Shown here piece after piece: positions 35,511-44,736 of a stretch of 64,000 bases of DNA. The stretch is from Psychrobacter sp. 5A.1. Its GTDB lineage: Bacteria > Pseudomonadota > Gammaproteobacteria > Pseudomonadales > Moraxellaceae. The notes beneath the pieces were generated by a model. That model worked only from the letters and a program-made list of their open reading frames with translations. It did no database searches and was not told where the DNA came from. A program made the translations under genes and the position numbers. The stretch is taken from assembly GCF_030407455.1 (NCBI RefSeq), contig NZ_JASDDJ010000005.1:41203-105202 (forward strand), written 5' to 3'. Each line of letters starts with the position of its first letter. Within the stretch, counting starts at the first letter, position 1.

Positions 35511-38342
35511 ATGATTTTTCAAACGCCTATGACAGAACAACCCTACACCCCTATATCGCAAGTATCAAAAGACGCTAACAATATGGTAGCACTTACTACC
35601 GATACAAAAAACATTAAGCAAACAGCACCTGATACCCCAAACCCTATCTTCACAGAAGTTCAGCAAAATTGTCGCATTTCCGCTGAGCAATTAAAACGCT
35701 ATAGCGACCCTGATGAATTGCCTACAGACACACGTACTGCGCCTGACCTAGATGTTGGCTTCGGTCAACAACGCGCGCTCAAAGCCTTACATACAGCATT
35801 GGACATTAACGCCAGTGGCTATCATGTGTTTGCCGCTGGTGAGAACGGTCTGGGCAAGCGTACTGTTATTAGTCGCCTGCTCACTCGCATTGCCGCCGAT
35901 GCGCCAACGCCTGATGATTGGGTTTATGTGCATAATTTTACCGATCCACGTACACCATTGGCGTTACGCCTATCTGCTGGTCAGGCCTCACTACTACAAC
36001 AGCAAGTCAATAACTTATGGCAACAGGCAAAAAAGCGGTTGAGCCAACGCTTTCGTAGTGATCAATACCAAAGTAAAATTGAAGCCATTAAAAACAATAC
36101 TCATCAAAAAGAGCGTCATGCCTACGACGCCCTCAATGCTGAAGGCAAACAATATGATTTGGCGTTGACGTTTAGATCCTTTGATAATAAGGCAATGTTT
36201 GTCCATCCCAGTCAACTGCCTACAGAAAATAATAACGATGATGACAAGCAGGTAAAGACACCTAGCAATCGTAAAGATTTAGCAAATACCCATGATAGCA
36301 AAGAAGATACCATTCTGAGCGATGATGGCACTGATCTTGATAGCAATGAGAACGACAACCAAGACTCTACATATGGCAATAATGAATATGAAGCCGAGCT
36401 GAGTAATTTTGTCCAAAAAAATCATATGCAGAAGCGACTGAGTCAGCTGACCATTGCTTTAGAGCAATTAGAAGACGAAGCCAATGATGAGATTGAAACC
36501 CTACATCGAAATATTGCACGCCGTGCGCTACAGCCTTTATTTGTGCCTATCTATGAGCAGTTTTCTACTCAACCGCTGGTCAGTGATTATCTCAAGGCTG
36601 TGTTTGATGATATGGTCACTCATGTCGAGCGCATCGTCAATGGTGATGATGAAGAGTTTGTAACGGCAGTATTGGCTACGACGCCTAGCCGTTATGCGGT
36701 CAACGTTATTGTTAGTCACACGCCAGACAGTGGTGCACCAGTGATTTTTGAAGATTTGCCAACCCATCTTAACTTGTTGGGTCATGTCGAACAAATCACC
36801 CAATTAGGCACTGTGACCACTGATGTCAGTATGATTCGCGCAGGCGCTCTACACCGCGCCAATGGCGGCTATTTACTTTTAGAAGCCAGCCATTTACTGG
36901 AGCACCCCTATGCATGGCAGGGCTTAAAGCGTGCATTACAATCACGCAAAATCAAGCTATCGAGCCTTGAGCAAATGCTGACGCTAACAGGTAGCTTGTC
37001 TCTATCACCAGCGCCCATTGACTTAGGTATCAAAGTCATATTACTAGGCGAAGCGGACTTATATTATGAGCTGTTAGAGCTTGAGCCTGAATTTGATGCG
37101 GTATTCAAAGTCCGAGCTGACTTTCATGACGATGTGCCTCGTACCAGTGAGCATGAATTGGCCTTGGTCGCAAAAATGGCCGATATCATCGATTATGCTG
37201 GTCTTTATCCGTTTGATAGTAGCGCGCAAGCCACCCTACTTGAGCATTTAAGCTTGCAAGCGGAAGAACAAGATCGCTTAAGCCTACACAGTGATTTATT
37301 GATCAAACTATTGCATGAATCAAACCGTCATGCTCGTTTAAACAATGAGAATATGGTGACGGCAAATCATGTCACTCAAGCAATCGATGACATGGATGAG
37401 CGTTCAGGATATTTGCGCGATCTGTACTGGGATGAACTTAAGAATGGTCAGCAGCTGATCCAAACGCAAGGCGACGCTATTGGACAAGTTAATGCGCTTA
37501 CTGTGGTCAGTTATGCCGATAGTGAGTTTGGTATGCCAGCACGGCTTACTGCGGTCATTCAGCCCAATATTGGCACAGGTGAAATCCTCGATATTGAGCG
37601 TGATGTAGACTTGGGCGGTAGCTTACACGCCAAAGGCATGCTGATTATGACCAGCTATTTGCGAGCATTGTTTAGCCAGCATCATGCGCTGAATTTTAGT
37701 GCCTCGCTCGCATTCGAGCAGAGCTACGCGCAAATTGATGGCGATAGTGCCACCGTTAGCGAAGGCTGTGCGCTGCTATCCGCGCTAGCAAATGTCCCAA
37801 TCAATCAGTCTCTTGCTATTACTGGCTCTATGAATCAGCTGGGCGAAGTACAGGCGGTTGGTGGCATCAATGCCAAAATCGCAGGGTTTTTTGATGCCTG
37901 CCGCGAGCAAGCACTGACAGGCGAGCAAGGCGTGGTCATCCCAATGGCCAATGTCAAACAACTGATGCTACGTGACGACATTATTGATGCGGTCAATGCA
38001 GGCAAGTTTCATATCTATGGCGTCTATACCTTAAGTCAGGCATTAACGTTAATGACGGGTCTGCCCATCGACACTATGAACAAAAAAGGGCGTTATCGTA
38101 AAGACACCCTGTTTGGCAAAGTATTAAGCCGTCTGATGCTGTGGGATGAAAACCAAGAAAACAGTGATGATATCGATGATGAAAAATCCAAAAAGAAAGC
38201 CAAGAAAAAGCGCAAAGCAAAACGTCAAAAAAAAGACGGCAAGAGCATAAAAGAAAAGCTGAAAAGCGAAAAAGGCAGCGAGAAAAACGATACTGAATCT
38301 GCAGATGCATTAGATGATAGTGAGACAAAAACCATCAAATAA
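35511..38342 (+). CDS. Lon-like ATP-dependent protease (AAA_32/LonB type)
   Basis: About 943 aa. AAA-type N-terminus with FAAGENGLGKRTVISRLL as the nucleotide-binding loop, a coiled-coil/acidic insert at about residues 230-290 (EDTILSDDGTDLDSNENDNQ), and a second ATPase-like part with GALHRANGGYLLLE. The C-terminal protease domain has the Ser/Lys dyad: Ser in IDGDSATVSEG and Lys in GGINAKIAGFF. The last about 60 residues are almost all Lys, Asp, Glu and Ser. The start is uncertain: candidates are 35436 (TTG), 35511 and 35529, none with a clear ribosome binding site. Function of this Lon subgroup is poorly known. Confidence 0.88.
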   Translation: MIFQTPMTEQPYTPISQVSKDANNMVALTTDTKNIKQTAPDTPNPIFTEVQQNCRISAEQLKRYSDPDELPTDTRTAPDLDVGFGQQRALKALHTALDINASGYHVFAAGENGLGKRTVISRLLTRIAADAPTPDDWVYVHNFTDPRTPLALRLSAGQASLLQQQVNNLWQQAKKRLSQRFRSDQYQSKIEAIKNNTHQKERHAYDALNAEGKQYDLALTFRSFDNKAMFVHPSQLPTENNNDDDKQVKTPSNRKDLANTHDSKEDTILSDDGTDLDSNENDNQDSTYGNNEYEAELSNFVQKNHMQKRLSQLTIALEQLEDEANDEIETLHRNIARRALQPLFVPIYEQFSTQPLVSDYLKAVFDDMVTHVERIVNGDDEEFVTAVLATTPSRYAVNVIVSHTPDSGAPVIFEDLPTHLNLLGHVEQITQLGTVTTDVSMIRAGALHRANGGYLLLEASHLLEHPYAWQGLKRALQSRKIKLSSLEQMLTLTGSLSLSPAPIDLGIKVILLGEADLYYELLELEPEFDAVFKVRADFHDDVPRTSEHELALVAKMADIIDYAGLYPFDSSAQATLLEHLSLQAEEQDRLSLHSDLLIKLLHESNRHARLNNENMVTANHVTQAIDDMDERSGYLRDLYWDELKNGQQLIQTQGDAIGQVNALTVVSYADSEFGMPARLTAVIQPNIGTGEILDIERDVDLGGSLHAKGMLIMTSYLRALFSQHHALNFSASLAFEQSYAQIDGDSATVSEGCALLSALANVPINQSLAITGSMNQLGEVQAVGGINAKIAGFFDACREQALTGEQGVVIPMANVKQLMLRDDIIDAVNAGKFHIYGVYTLSQALTLMTGLPIDTMNKKGRYRKDTLFGKVLSRLMLWDENQENSDDIDDEKSKKKAKKKRKAKRQKKDGKSIKEKLKSEKGSEKNDTESADALDDSETKTIK

Positions 38343-38461
38343 TCATCAGCATTTGAGAACGTCTCTAGACGCTGCGATGCTTTTCTGCGATGATTAACGG
38401 TGCTTGACCGAGCAACAACTTGTACGAAACCGACTTGTAATTTCATAAAGGGTATCTCTTA

Positions 38462-39571
38462 ATGACTGTACATCCTACTGATGCTGATAACATCCAAGCT
38501 CAGTCCAATCCTGATGCGCCAGCCAATACGCTTGCAGCTGCAGACAATGGTGCCTCAAAAGACACCAACGACAATCGACATGGTGCGGCAACCACTGCGC
38601 GACAATGGCAGGTACTATCGCAGTTACAGCGTAATCGTTGGGTGGGCACGACGCACATCTATGAGCAGCTCATGATGGCAGGTTTTGATATCAGTCTACG
38701 TACGGTTCAACGCGATTTGAATGCGCTGGCCAAGCGTTTTCCTATCGAAAAAAACAATGCCAATCCACAAGGCTGGCGGTGGTGCGATGATGCACCGCTG
38801 CAAAGCTTGCCGCATATGAACCTATCACAAGCCGTTGCTTTTAATATGGTCGAGGCCAATCTTACTCAGCTGCTGCCCCCTGTTATTTTAGATGAATTAT
38901 TTCCTTGGTTTGACTTGGCAAGACGACAGCTCAAAAACAGCAAGGTGACGCATTCATGGATAGACAGAGTGCGTATCGAACCCGCCACGCAGCCTCTCAT
39001 CGCACCAGACATAGACTTGGACAGCAAAGACAACATTTACCACGCCCTATTTTATCAACTCCAGATTCATGCTTGCTATACTCGCAGCAACAAATTACAA
39101 GCCAGCGAATACACCCTAAACCCTATCGCAATTATCCAGCGCGGCGTGATTATCTATCTACTGGCAACTCGTACTGATGATCCAAAAGCCACTATTCGCA
39201 CCTTTGCGCTACATCGTTTTGACAACGTTGAGATTCTCGATACTGCTGCAAAAACGCCTGATAGCTTTCAACTCGACACCTATTTGGACGAAGGCAGCAT
39301 GGGCTTTAGTCATCCACTGTTTGGTGAGCTGGCTGAGCGTGGCAAGAATACAGTCGTTGAGCTACAGTTCACCCAACAAGCTGGTAAGAGCCTTACGGAG
39401 AGTAAGCTCAATGACGATCAGACCGTGACCCTAAATGATGATGGTACCCTCACGATAACAGCCACTGTCAATTTGACCTCACAGCTGGTCTGGTGGCTAC
39501 GCGGTTTTGGCAGTGGTCTACTGAATGCTAAGCCTGAGCTGCTCTATCAAGCTGTATTAGATAACGATTAG
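38462..39571 (+). CDS. WYL-domain transcriptional regulator
   Basis: 369 aa. After a disordered first 45 residues comes an HTH (RWVGTTHIYEQLMMAGFDIS, SLRTVQRDLNAL) followed by a WYL-type ligand-sensing domain (LNPIAIIQRGVIIYLLATRT, FALHRFDNVEIL) and a C-terminal WCX-like extension. The sequence reads RGVIIYLLA where other members have WYL. Start ATG 38462 has AAGGG upstream. It sits immediately before the TerD-like gene, 45 bases apart, and may be co-transcribed with it. Such regulators often sense nucleic acids or nucleotides; the target here is unknown. Confidence 0.85.
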   Translation: MTVHPTDADNIQAQSNPDAPANTLAAADNGASKDTNDNRHGAATTARQWQVLSQLQRNRWVGTTHIYEQLMMAGFDISLRTVQRDLNALAKRFPIEKNNANPQGWRWCDDAPLQSLPHMNLSQAVAFNMVEANLTQLLPPVILDELFPWFDLARRQLKNSKVTHSWIDRVRIEPATQPLIAPDIDLDSKDNIYHALFYQLQIHACYTRSNKLQASEYTLNPIAIIQRGVIIYLLATRTDDPKATIRTFALHRFDNVEILDTAAKTPDSFQLDTYLDEGSMGFSHPLFGELAERGKNTVVELQFTQQAGKSLTESKLNDDQTVTLNDDGTLTITATVNLTSQLVWWLRGFGSGLLNAKPELLYQAVLDND

Positions 39572-39615
39572 AATAAAGTATTAAAATTAAAAATAAAGAA
39601 CTAAAAAGGAAAGTT

Positions 39616-40263
39616 ATGTCGACCACTGCCCCTTCACCACTACTTTCAGACAGTTTACGAGGACTGGGATTGGACGCAGGAACCTTATTTTTTGCGCTCA
39701 ATTATGAATTTACTAAGATTGAGCCAAAAGGATTGCTTAAGCGCTTCAAAAAAAATCAAAGCGCAATGGATATTGATTTGGCTTGCGTCTTATATGATGA
39801 CAACTGCGTTACGAGTGACATCGTCTGGTTCAAACAATTGCGTGATAAATATGAGTCAATCAAGCATCAAGGAGACAGTCTAAACGGCAAAGATCGCGGT
39901 GAGCAAGCCATGTATCTTGCCCCCCTTGATCAAGAGCAAATCAGATTGGAACTTGAAAAAATTCCAGCTCATATCACTCATATCGCTTTAATCGCCAACT
40001 CATACCACGGTCATCCATTTTCTAGAGTTAAAACAGGCGAGATTCACTTAAGTGATGATGAAGGCAACCGTTGCTTTGAGGTCAACCTTAAGCAACTCCC
40101 ACGCGATTGTACAACGCTTTGGGTAGCGCATTTGCGGCGATCTGTTGATGACTGGCATTTGACATTGCAAAACTTGCCACTTACTGCAGAAGAGTTGGCT
40201 GGGGCCGCGCAAGAAGTGGCACATGAATTAGCACGGGCACTGCCTATCCCTCAATCCATATAA
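39616..40263 (+). CDS. TerD-family stress protein
   Basis: 215 aa. The body matches the TerD fold: MDIDLACVLYDDNCVTSDIVWFK near residues 50-75, then an Asp/Gly-rich middle, LEKIPAHITHIALIANSY and GEIHLSDDEGNRCFEVNLKQL, then a long amphipathic C-terminal helix. Most TerD proteins bind calcium through DxD motifs; the run here is YDDN, so binding is plausible but unproven. AAGGAAAG precedes ATG 39616. It is not part of a tellurite operon in this window; the WYL regulator is its only neighbour. A good terminator follows. Confidence 0.75.
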   Translation: MSTTAPSPLLSDSLRGLGLDAGTLFFALNYEFTKIEPKGLLKRFKKNQSAMDIDLACVLYDDNCVTSDIVWFKQLRDKYESIKHQGDSLNGKDRGEQAMYLAPLDQEQIRLELEKIPAHITHIALIANSYHGHPFSRVKTGEIHLSDDEGNRCFEVNLKQLPRDCTTLWVAHLRRSVDDWHLTLQNLPLTAEELAGAAQEVAHELARALPIPQSI

Positions 40264-40286
40264 ATAAACAAAATATTTATGATCAT

Positions 40287-40327
40287 AAAAAAGGTGCGAT
40301 GTTATCAAAACGTCGCACCTTTTTTTA
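40287..40327 (+). terminator. Rho-independent terminator of the TerD-like gene
   Basis: AAAAAAGGTGCGA/TCGCACCTTTTTT perfect stem with a 13-nt loop. Confidence 0.92.
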
Positions 40328-40340
40328 TGGTGATTTTCTA

Positions 40341-40367
40341 AATATCAAATAGGGCGTGTTTGATATT
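40341..40367. repeat. 9-bp perfect inverted repeat with mini-element terminus in its loop
   Basis: AATATCAAA and TTTGATATT flank TAGGGCGTG. The loop equals the first bases of the mini-element family found elsewhere in the window. It lies between convergent genes. Confidence 0.6.
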
Positions 40368-40388
40368 CGACCATGGCACTGGTAAGTT

Positions 40389-41372
40389 TTATAACGATTC
40401 GCCGCAATGTGGGCAGAAGTTCTTTTGGCGTGTTTCAACCTCTCTTTCACGGCGCTCAAGCGATTGCTCTCGAAGCACCTGTAGCACGATATTTTGCGCC
40501 TGCTCTTTATCCAACCCCAGCTCGCGGCGTATTTTATCGATCATCATCTGATTTTGTACCAGATCAAAGTCACTATCAATTAACTGCTCACGAAAGTGCT
40601 GTTCGAGCTCCTCACGGCGCTGAGCCAATTCATTCGCCAACCCTGTCGCTAGAATACCCGCAGGCAATGCCGCCAGACCCACACCCAATATCGTAATGAC
40701 AGCGCCTAATATTTTACCAGCATTGGTGATTGGTATGACATCACCATAGCCCACCGTTGTCAGTGTTACCACAGCCCACCACATCGCTTTGGGTATAGAC
40801 TCAAATTCTTCTGGCTGCGCGTGATTTTCTACCAAATAAATACCACTAGAGGCCGTTACGATCATGATAATCAAAATGAAAATGACGGCTTGAAATGAGC
40901 CTTTTTCTTTACTAAGGACCACCAGCAAAATACGCATCGACGCAAAATAGCGGGTCAGTTTAAGAATTCTAAACAAGCGTAAAATACGTAAGAAGCGTAA
41001 ATCAATATTGACAAAGAAATTTAAGAAGGCTGGTACGATGGCTATTAAATCAATCAATGCAGATGGGCTTAATAGCCAATCCCAACGCTGTTTCCACGTT
41101 GTGTTATCAGGTTTGGCTTCCGCCACACACCACAGACGCAACAAATACTCAACAGAAAATACAAAGATAGAGAAGTTTTCGAATAAACTGAAATAGTCTT
41201 GATAAGGGTAATACCACTGATCGACAGACTCTGTGATCACAGCAGCCACGTTGGTCATGATTAAAAGTATTAAAAAATAGTCCACGCAGCGGCTAAACAG
41301 CGTATCGTGCGCATCATTTTGCAGAATATTGTAAACAAAAAGACGCAAGCGCCGTATAGATTGGAATAGCAT
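40389..41372 (-). CDS. Voltage-gated-type ion channel (potassium channel family)
   Basis: 327 aa with six transmembrane segments: S1 at about 28-45 (FLILLIMTNVAAVITES), an S4-like arginine ladder LRFLRILRLFRILKLTRYFA (about residues 125-150), then pore helix and the selectivity filter TVGYGDVIPITN. After S6 (ILGVGLAALPAGILATGLANEL) comes a Glu/Arg-rich coiled tail ending CPHCGESL, a possible two-Cys metal site. The protein probably forms a K+-selective tetramer in the inner membrane. Start ATG 41372. Confidence 0.93.
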   Translation of the reverse strand: MLFQSIRRLRLFVYNILQNDAHDTLFSRCVDYFLILLIMTNVAAVITESVDQWYYPYQDYFSLFENFSIFVFSVEYLLRLWCVAEAKPDNTTWKQRWDWLLSPSALIDLIAIVPAFLNFFVNIDLRFLRILRLFRILKLTRYFASMRILLVVLSKEKGSFQAVIFILIIMIVTASSGIYLVENHAQPEEFESIPKAMWWAVVTLTTVGYGDVIPITNAGKILGAVITILGVGLAALPAGILATGLANELAQRREELEQHFREQLIDSDFDLVQNQMMIDKIRRELGLDKEQAQNIVLQVLREQSLERREREVETRQKNFCPHCGESL

Positions 41373-41493
41373 ACCAGCCCTATGCGGTGAAATACCGATT
41401 TGATATTAATAGAATAAAACAACTATCTCAGAATACGATCCAACACGCTATCACGATCTACTATCTATATCAGTGCGTGTTGAACATTGGCCA

Positions 41494-41665
41494 AGGCCTG
41501 TCTTCATTGCAAAAATGGTGATAAAAATGAGATAAATTGCCGTCAAACCAGAAAAATAGCGCAGATAATATCGGGATATTAACCCACTATTTGACGATGC
41601 GTGGCAAGAATTAGCCATTTTTAGCCCCTACAAATGACTATCGAATGCATTGAAGATACGGCCTA
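41494..41665. repeat. Inverted-repeat mini-element, copy D
   Basis: About 172 bp; the left end is degenerate (AGGCCTGTCTTC instead of GGGCGTGTCTTC) and the right end is GATACGGCC followed by TA. The body contains GCAGATAATATCGGGATATT, as in the other copies. Its right-hand CTA is the stop of the small zinc-ribbon gene in reverse. Confidence 0.8.
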
Positions 41666-41902
41666 GGCAAAATGTAGATAATAAATATAGATAGACATCA
41701 GCAGTATAAACACAATGGCGACGATAGAGAACCTTAAGAACTGCTCATCAGCACGAAGTTGTTGGCTAATATCTTGAGCAGGTATCAAAAATAAGTGGCA
41801 TTCTGGACAGCAAGAATCCACTTGATTCAATATCTTTGTAGTACGCGCATTTGTACAGCGTAGAGGAGAGTTACTGCAATAGCCCAGCATAATATATTGC
41901 AC
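41663..41902 (-). CDS. Small zinc-ribbon membrane protein (C-terminus formed by mini-element)
   Basis: 79 aa, or 75 from the internal Met (MLGYCSNSPLRC). Four cysteines in two pairs, YCSNSPLRC and SCCPEC, form a probable zinc ribbon, followed by one transmembrane helix near the C-terminus (FSIVAIVFILLMSIYIYYL). The stop codon lies in mini-element copy D. Similar zinc-ribbon starts occur at the N-terminus of larger proteins, so this may be a truncated gene. Its role is unknown. Confidence 0.45.
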   Translation of the reverse strand: MQYIMLGYCSNSPLRCTNARTTKILNQVDSCCPECHLFLIPAQDISQQLRADEQFLRFSIVAIVFILLMSIYIYYLHFA

Positions 41903-42055
41903 CTCTTGTTAGAACATAAATAAGAAAGACTGACTCACATCAATGAAACTTACCTAAAAAGCAGCTTTGACTTTATTTAATTATAGACTGTAGTCAATTA
42001 GATTGCGTAGAAATGTAATTTATTACAGAAATCTTGCTAATTTATACGTAAAACC

Positions 42056-42085
42056 TTACAAGTAGTAATGTTTTCGTACTATAAT
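42056..42085 (+). promoter_or_regulatory. Promoter candidate for the OmpW-like gene
   Basis: TTACAA (42056-42061), 18-base spacer, TATAAT (42080-42085), about 115 bases upstream of the ATG. Confidence 0.5.
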
Positions 42086-42198
42086 AGCGACTTAATGTTA
42101 CAGATTAAATATCAATCATAACATTGTGTATCGGTAACTAATGCGATCCCTTATTAGAAACTGACCAATAATTATCTATCACATTGAGGAACTAAACG

Positions 42199-42840
42199 AT
42201 GAAACTACAATCCCTAGTTTTAGCCGCTGCTACTGCACTTACAATGACTACTGCTTTTGCCGTACCTGCTGGCACTTGGTCTGTTGCTGCCGGTGCACAC
42301 ATGGTCGATCCAAAAAGTGATAACGGTACAATTGCAAATGGCACTATTGGTGTAGATGTAGACAGTGATATCCAACCAACTATTAGCGGCGAATACTTTA
42401 TCGCTAACAACGTTGGTGTAGAATTGTTAGCCGCCACACCATTCCATCATGATATTACATTAACTGCTGGTAACGCCACTATTGATGCTAAAACCCAGCA
42501 TCTACCGCCTACGTTATCAGTACAATATCATTTTGATTATGAAAATATGCCAATGAACATCAAGCCTTTCATTGGTGTTGGTGTTAACTACACGACTTTC
42601 TTTAAAGAAAAAATCTATAGTGATGCTTACGAAAAATTAGAACTTGATGATAGCGTTGGCGTAGCTGGCCACATTGGTCTTGACATTCCTTTTGCCCCAA
42701 CTGAATACTTCCGTATTGATGCTCGTTATATGGACATCAAAACAGACGCCAGTGTTGAGTCTAATGGTAATACTGTTGAGCTTGGCGAAGTCGATATCAG
42801 CCCTTGGGTATACGGTGTAGCATTTGTAAAACAGTTCTAA
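42199..42840 (+). CDS. OmpW-family outer-membrane protein
   Basis: 213 aa with a clear signal peptide (LQSLVLAAATALTMTTAFA, cleavage near VPAG), then an eight-strand barrel pattern: VGVELLAATPFHHDI, LPPTLSVQYHFDYE, KPFIGVGVNYTTFF, GLDIPFAP, and the C-terminus VYGVAFVKQF with terminal Phe, the usual beta-signal. OmpW-type barrels pass small hydrophobic molecules. TTGAGGAAC precedes ATG 42199. It ends at a strong terminator, so it is monocistronic. Confidence 0.9.
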   Translation: MKLQSLVLAAATALTMTTAFAVPAGTWSVAAGAHMVDPKSDNGTIANGTIGVDVDSDIQPTISGEYFIANNVGVELLAATPFHHDITLTAGNATIDAKTQHLPPTLSVQYHFDYENMPMNIKPFIGVGVNYTTFFKEKIYSDAYEKLELDDSVGVAGHIGLDIPFAPTEYFRIDARYMDIKTDASVESNGNTVELGEVDISPWVYGVAFVKQF

Positions 42841-42858
42841 TGTCATAGAGAAATCGTT

Positions 42859-42889
42859 AAAAAAGGCCAGCTACCATGCTGGCTTTTTT
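42859..42889 (+). terminator. Terminator of the OmpW-like gene
   Basis: AAAAGGCCAGC/GCTGGCTTTT stem with a TACCAT loop and a T-run. Confidence 0.92.
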
Positions 42890-42944
42890 GTGCCTGCTAA
42901 TTACGGCTATTACTGTCTACTCTAGCTACTAAATAATAATGCAT

Positions 42945-42974
42945 AAAAAAGACCGTCCGTAGACAGTCTTTTTT
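42945..42974 (-). terminator. Terminator of aceEF
   Basis: AAAAAAGAC/GTCTTTTTT with an imperfect inner stem, T-run on the minus strand, 27 bases after the aceF stop. Confidence 0.75.
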
Positions 42975-43001
42975 CAAACCAACACTATTATGTATTTAGA
43001 T

Positions 43002-44708
43002 TTATAGCAAAATTCGGCGTGGGTCTGCCAGTAGCGTTGCAATATAACGGGTAAATACTGCGGCATCTGCCCCATTAATGACACGGTGATCATAAGACAG
43101 TGATAGCGGCAACATCAAACGTGGCTCAAAGCTTTGCTTTTTGGCATCCCAACGTGGCTGCATACTTGCTTCAGAGACACCTAAGATACCAACTTGTGGC
43201 CAATTTACCAGTGGTGTAAACGCTGTACCACCTAGGTTACCTTGGCTTGAGATCGTAAAGCTCGCTCCTTGCAAATCTTTGGTGCTGAGCTTCTTATCAC
43301 GCGCTTTAACGGCAAGCTCACCGATTTCAATAGCAATTTGCTTCAGACCTTTATCTTGCACGTTTTTGATAACGGGTACGATGAGGCCGTCATCAGTTGC
43401 CACTGCAATACCCATATTGACACTTTTACGCAAGATAACTTGAGTATTGTCATCACTTAAATGACTGTTGAAGCGTGGATGCTGTGTCAATGCATAAGCA
43501 GTTGCTTTGACCACAAAAGCTAAGATAGTGAAGCCAATACCTTCTGCTTTCATGCCACCTTTTAGCTCACCGCGCAGCTTTTCAGTCTCGGTAATATCTG
43601 ATAAGTCAAACTGTGTCACTTGCGGTAGCAATGTATTGTAATTGAGCTGCGGTATCGATACTTTCTGCAAGCGGCTAAGATCTTGGGTCGATGTTTCACC
43701 CCAAATCTCAGTATTACTCATATCAGGCAAGCTCGGTAAGCCTGAGCTAGCCACACCACTACTGACAGGTGCTCCTTTTTGAGTACTCAGACTCTCTTTG
43801 ACATGCGCAAACAAGTCTTCTTTTAGAATACGATCATTTAGTGCCGAACCATTCACTTGTGTGATGTCCACACCCAACTGACGTGCCAGCTTACGTACGG
43901 CTGGACCTGCATAGACATTGGCCAGCTTTTCATTTACTTGTGTTTCTGTCAGCTTGTCATTGTTTTTACTGGCGGCCGCCTTAGGGGCCGTAGGTTTTGC
44001 TACTTGTTTTGGCTCGCCAGTTGTTTTAGCAGCAGCTTTGTCATCTGATTTAGCTGGTACTGATTCTTTTGATTTAGACGTCTCAGGCTCGTCATTAGCA
44101 TCATCTGTACCACTGGCCACGATAACGATAAAGTCCTGACCGTTGGCAACCATATCACCTGCTTCGACCAAGATTTTCTCAACCTTACCAGCAACTGGCG
44201 CGGGCACTTCAACAGAGGCTTTATCAGATTCAATCAGCAAAATTGACTGTTCAGCACTGACCATGTCACCAACGCTGACCATGATTTCTGAAACTTGTGC
44301 TTCATCAACACCTAGGTCAGGCAGTGCATGAGTCGTCGCCTTGCCCGCATTAGCGGCTGGCTTTGCAGCAGACTCTGATGGCTTTGACTCAGGGGCCACT
44401 GGCTCGACTTTTGCTTCTGACTTAGCAGCGGTGCTTTCTACATCACTCGCTTTTTGATTGTCATCACTTTCTGCACTGTCATCTGTACTCTCAAGCTCAA
44501 TCAGCACCATGCCTTCACTAACTTGATCACCAATGGCGATGCTAATCTTAGTAACTTTACCAGCAGCAGAACTTGGTACTTCAACCGACGCTTTGTCAGA
44601 TTCTAATAACACAATGTTGTCATCTTTTTCGATGACATCACCGATTTCTACCATAATCTCGCTGACTTCGGCGCTATCAACACCTAAATCGGGGGCTTTA
44701 ATGTCCAT
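43002..44708 (-). CDS. aceF: Pyruvate dehydrogenase E2, dihydrolipoamide acetyltransferase
   Basis: Core of the pyruvate dehydrogenase complex; transfers acetyl from lipoyl to CoA. 568 aa. Two lipoyl domains, each with an ESDKASVEVP motif whose Lys is lipoylated (about residues 40 and 162), joined by Ala/Pro/Glu linkers. The E1/E3-binding domain is AGPAVRKLARQLGVDITQV, and the catalytic domain ends with LSYDHRVINGADAAVF, containing the active-site His/Asp. It starts 28 bases after the aceE stop with GAGGAAAT upstream. No lpd follows. Confidence 0.97.
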   Translation of the reverse strand: MDIKAPDLGVDSAEVSEIMVEIGDVIEKDDNIVLLESDKASVEVPSSAAGKVTKISIAIGDQVSEGMVLIELESTDDSAESDDNQKASDVESTAAKSEAKVEPVAPESKPSESAAKPAANAGKATTHALPDLGVDEAQVSEIMVSVGDMVSAEQSILLIESDKASVEVPAPVAGKVEKILVEAGDMVANGQDFIVIVASGTDDANDEPETSKSKESVPAKSDDKAAAKTTGEPKQVAKPTAPKAAASKNNDKLTETQVNEKLANVYAGPAVRKLARQLGVDITQVNGSALNDRILKEDLFAHVKESLSTQKGAPVSSGVASSGLPSLPDMSNTEIWGETSTQDLSRLQKVSIPQLNYNTLLPQVTQFDLSDITETEKLRGELKGGMKAEGIGFTILAFVVKATAYALTQHPRFNSHLSDDNTQVILRKSVNMGIAVATDDGLIVPVIKNVQDKGLKQIAIEIGELAVKARDKKLSTKDLQGASFTISSQGNLGGTAFTPLVNWPQVGILGVSEASMQPRWDAKKQSFEPRLMLPLSLSYDHRVINGADAAVFTRYIATLLADPRRILL

Positions 44709-44736
44709 GATTTATTTCCTCGTCTTATGGTTATTA

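Noticed and set aside
44000..44233. 77-residue minus-strand frame inside aceF
   Set aside because: Out-of-frame shadow of the lipoyl and linker coding sequence.
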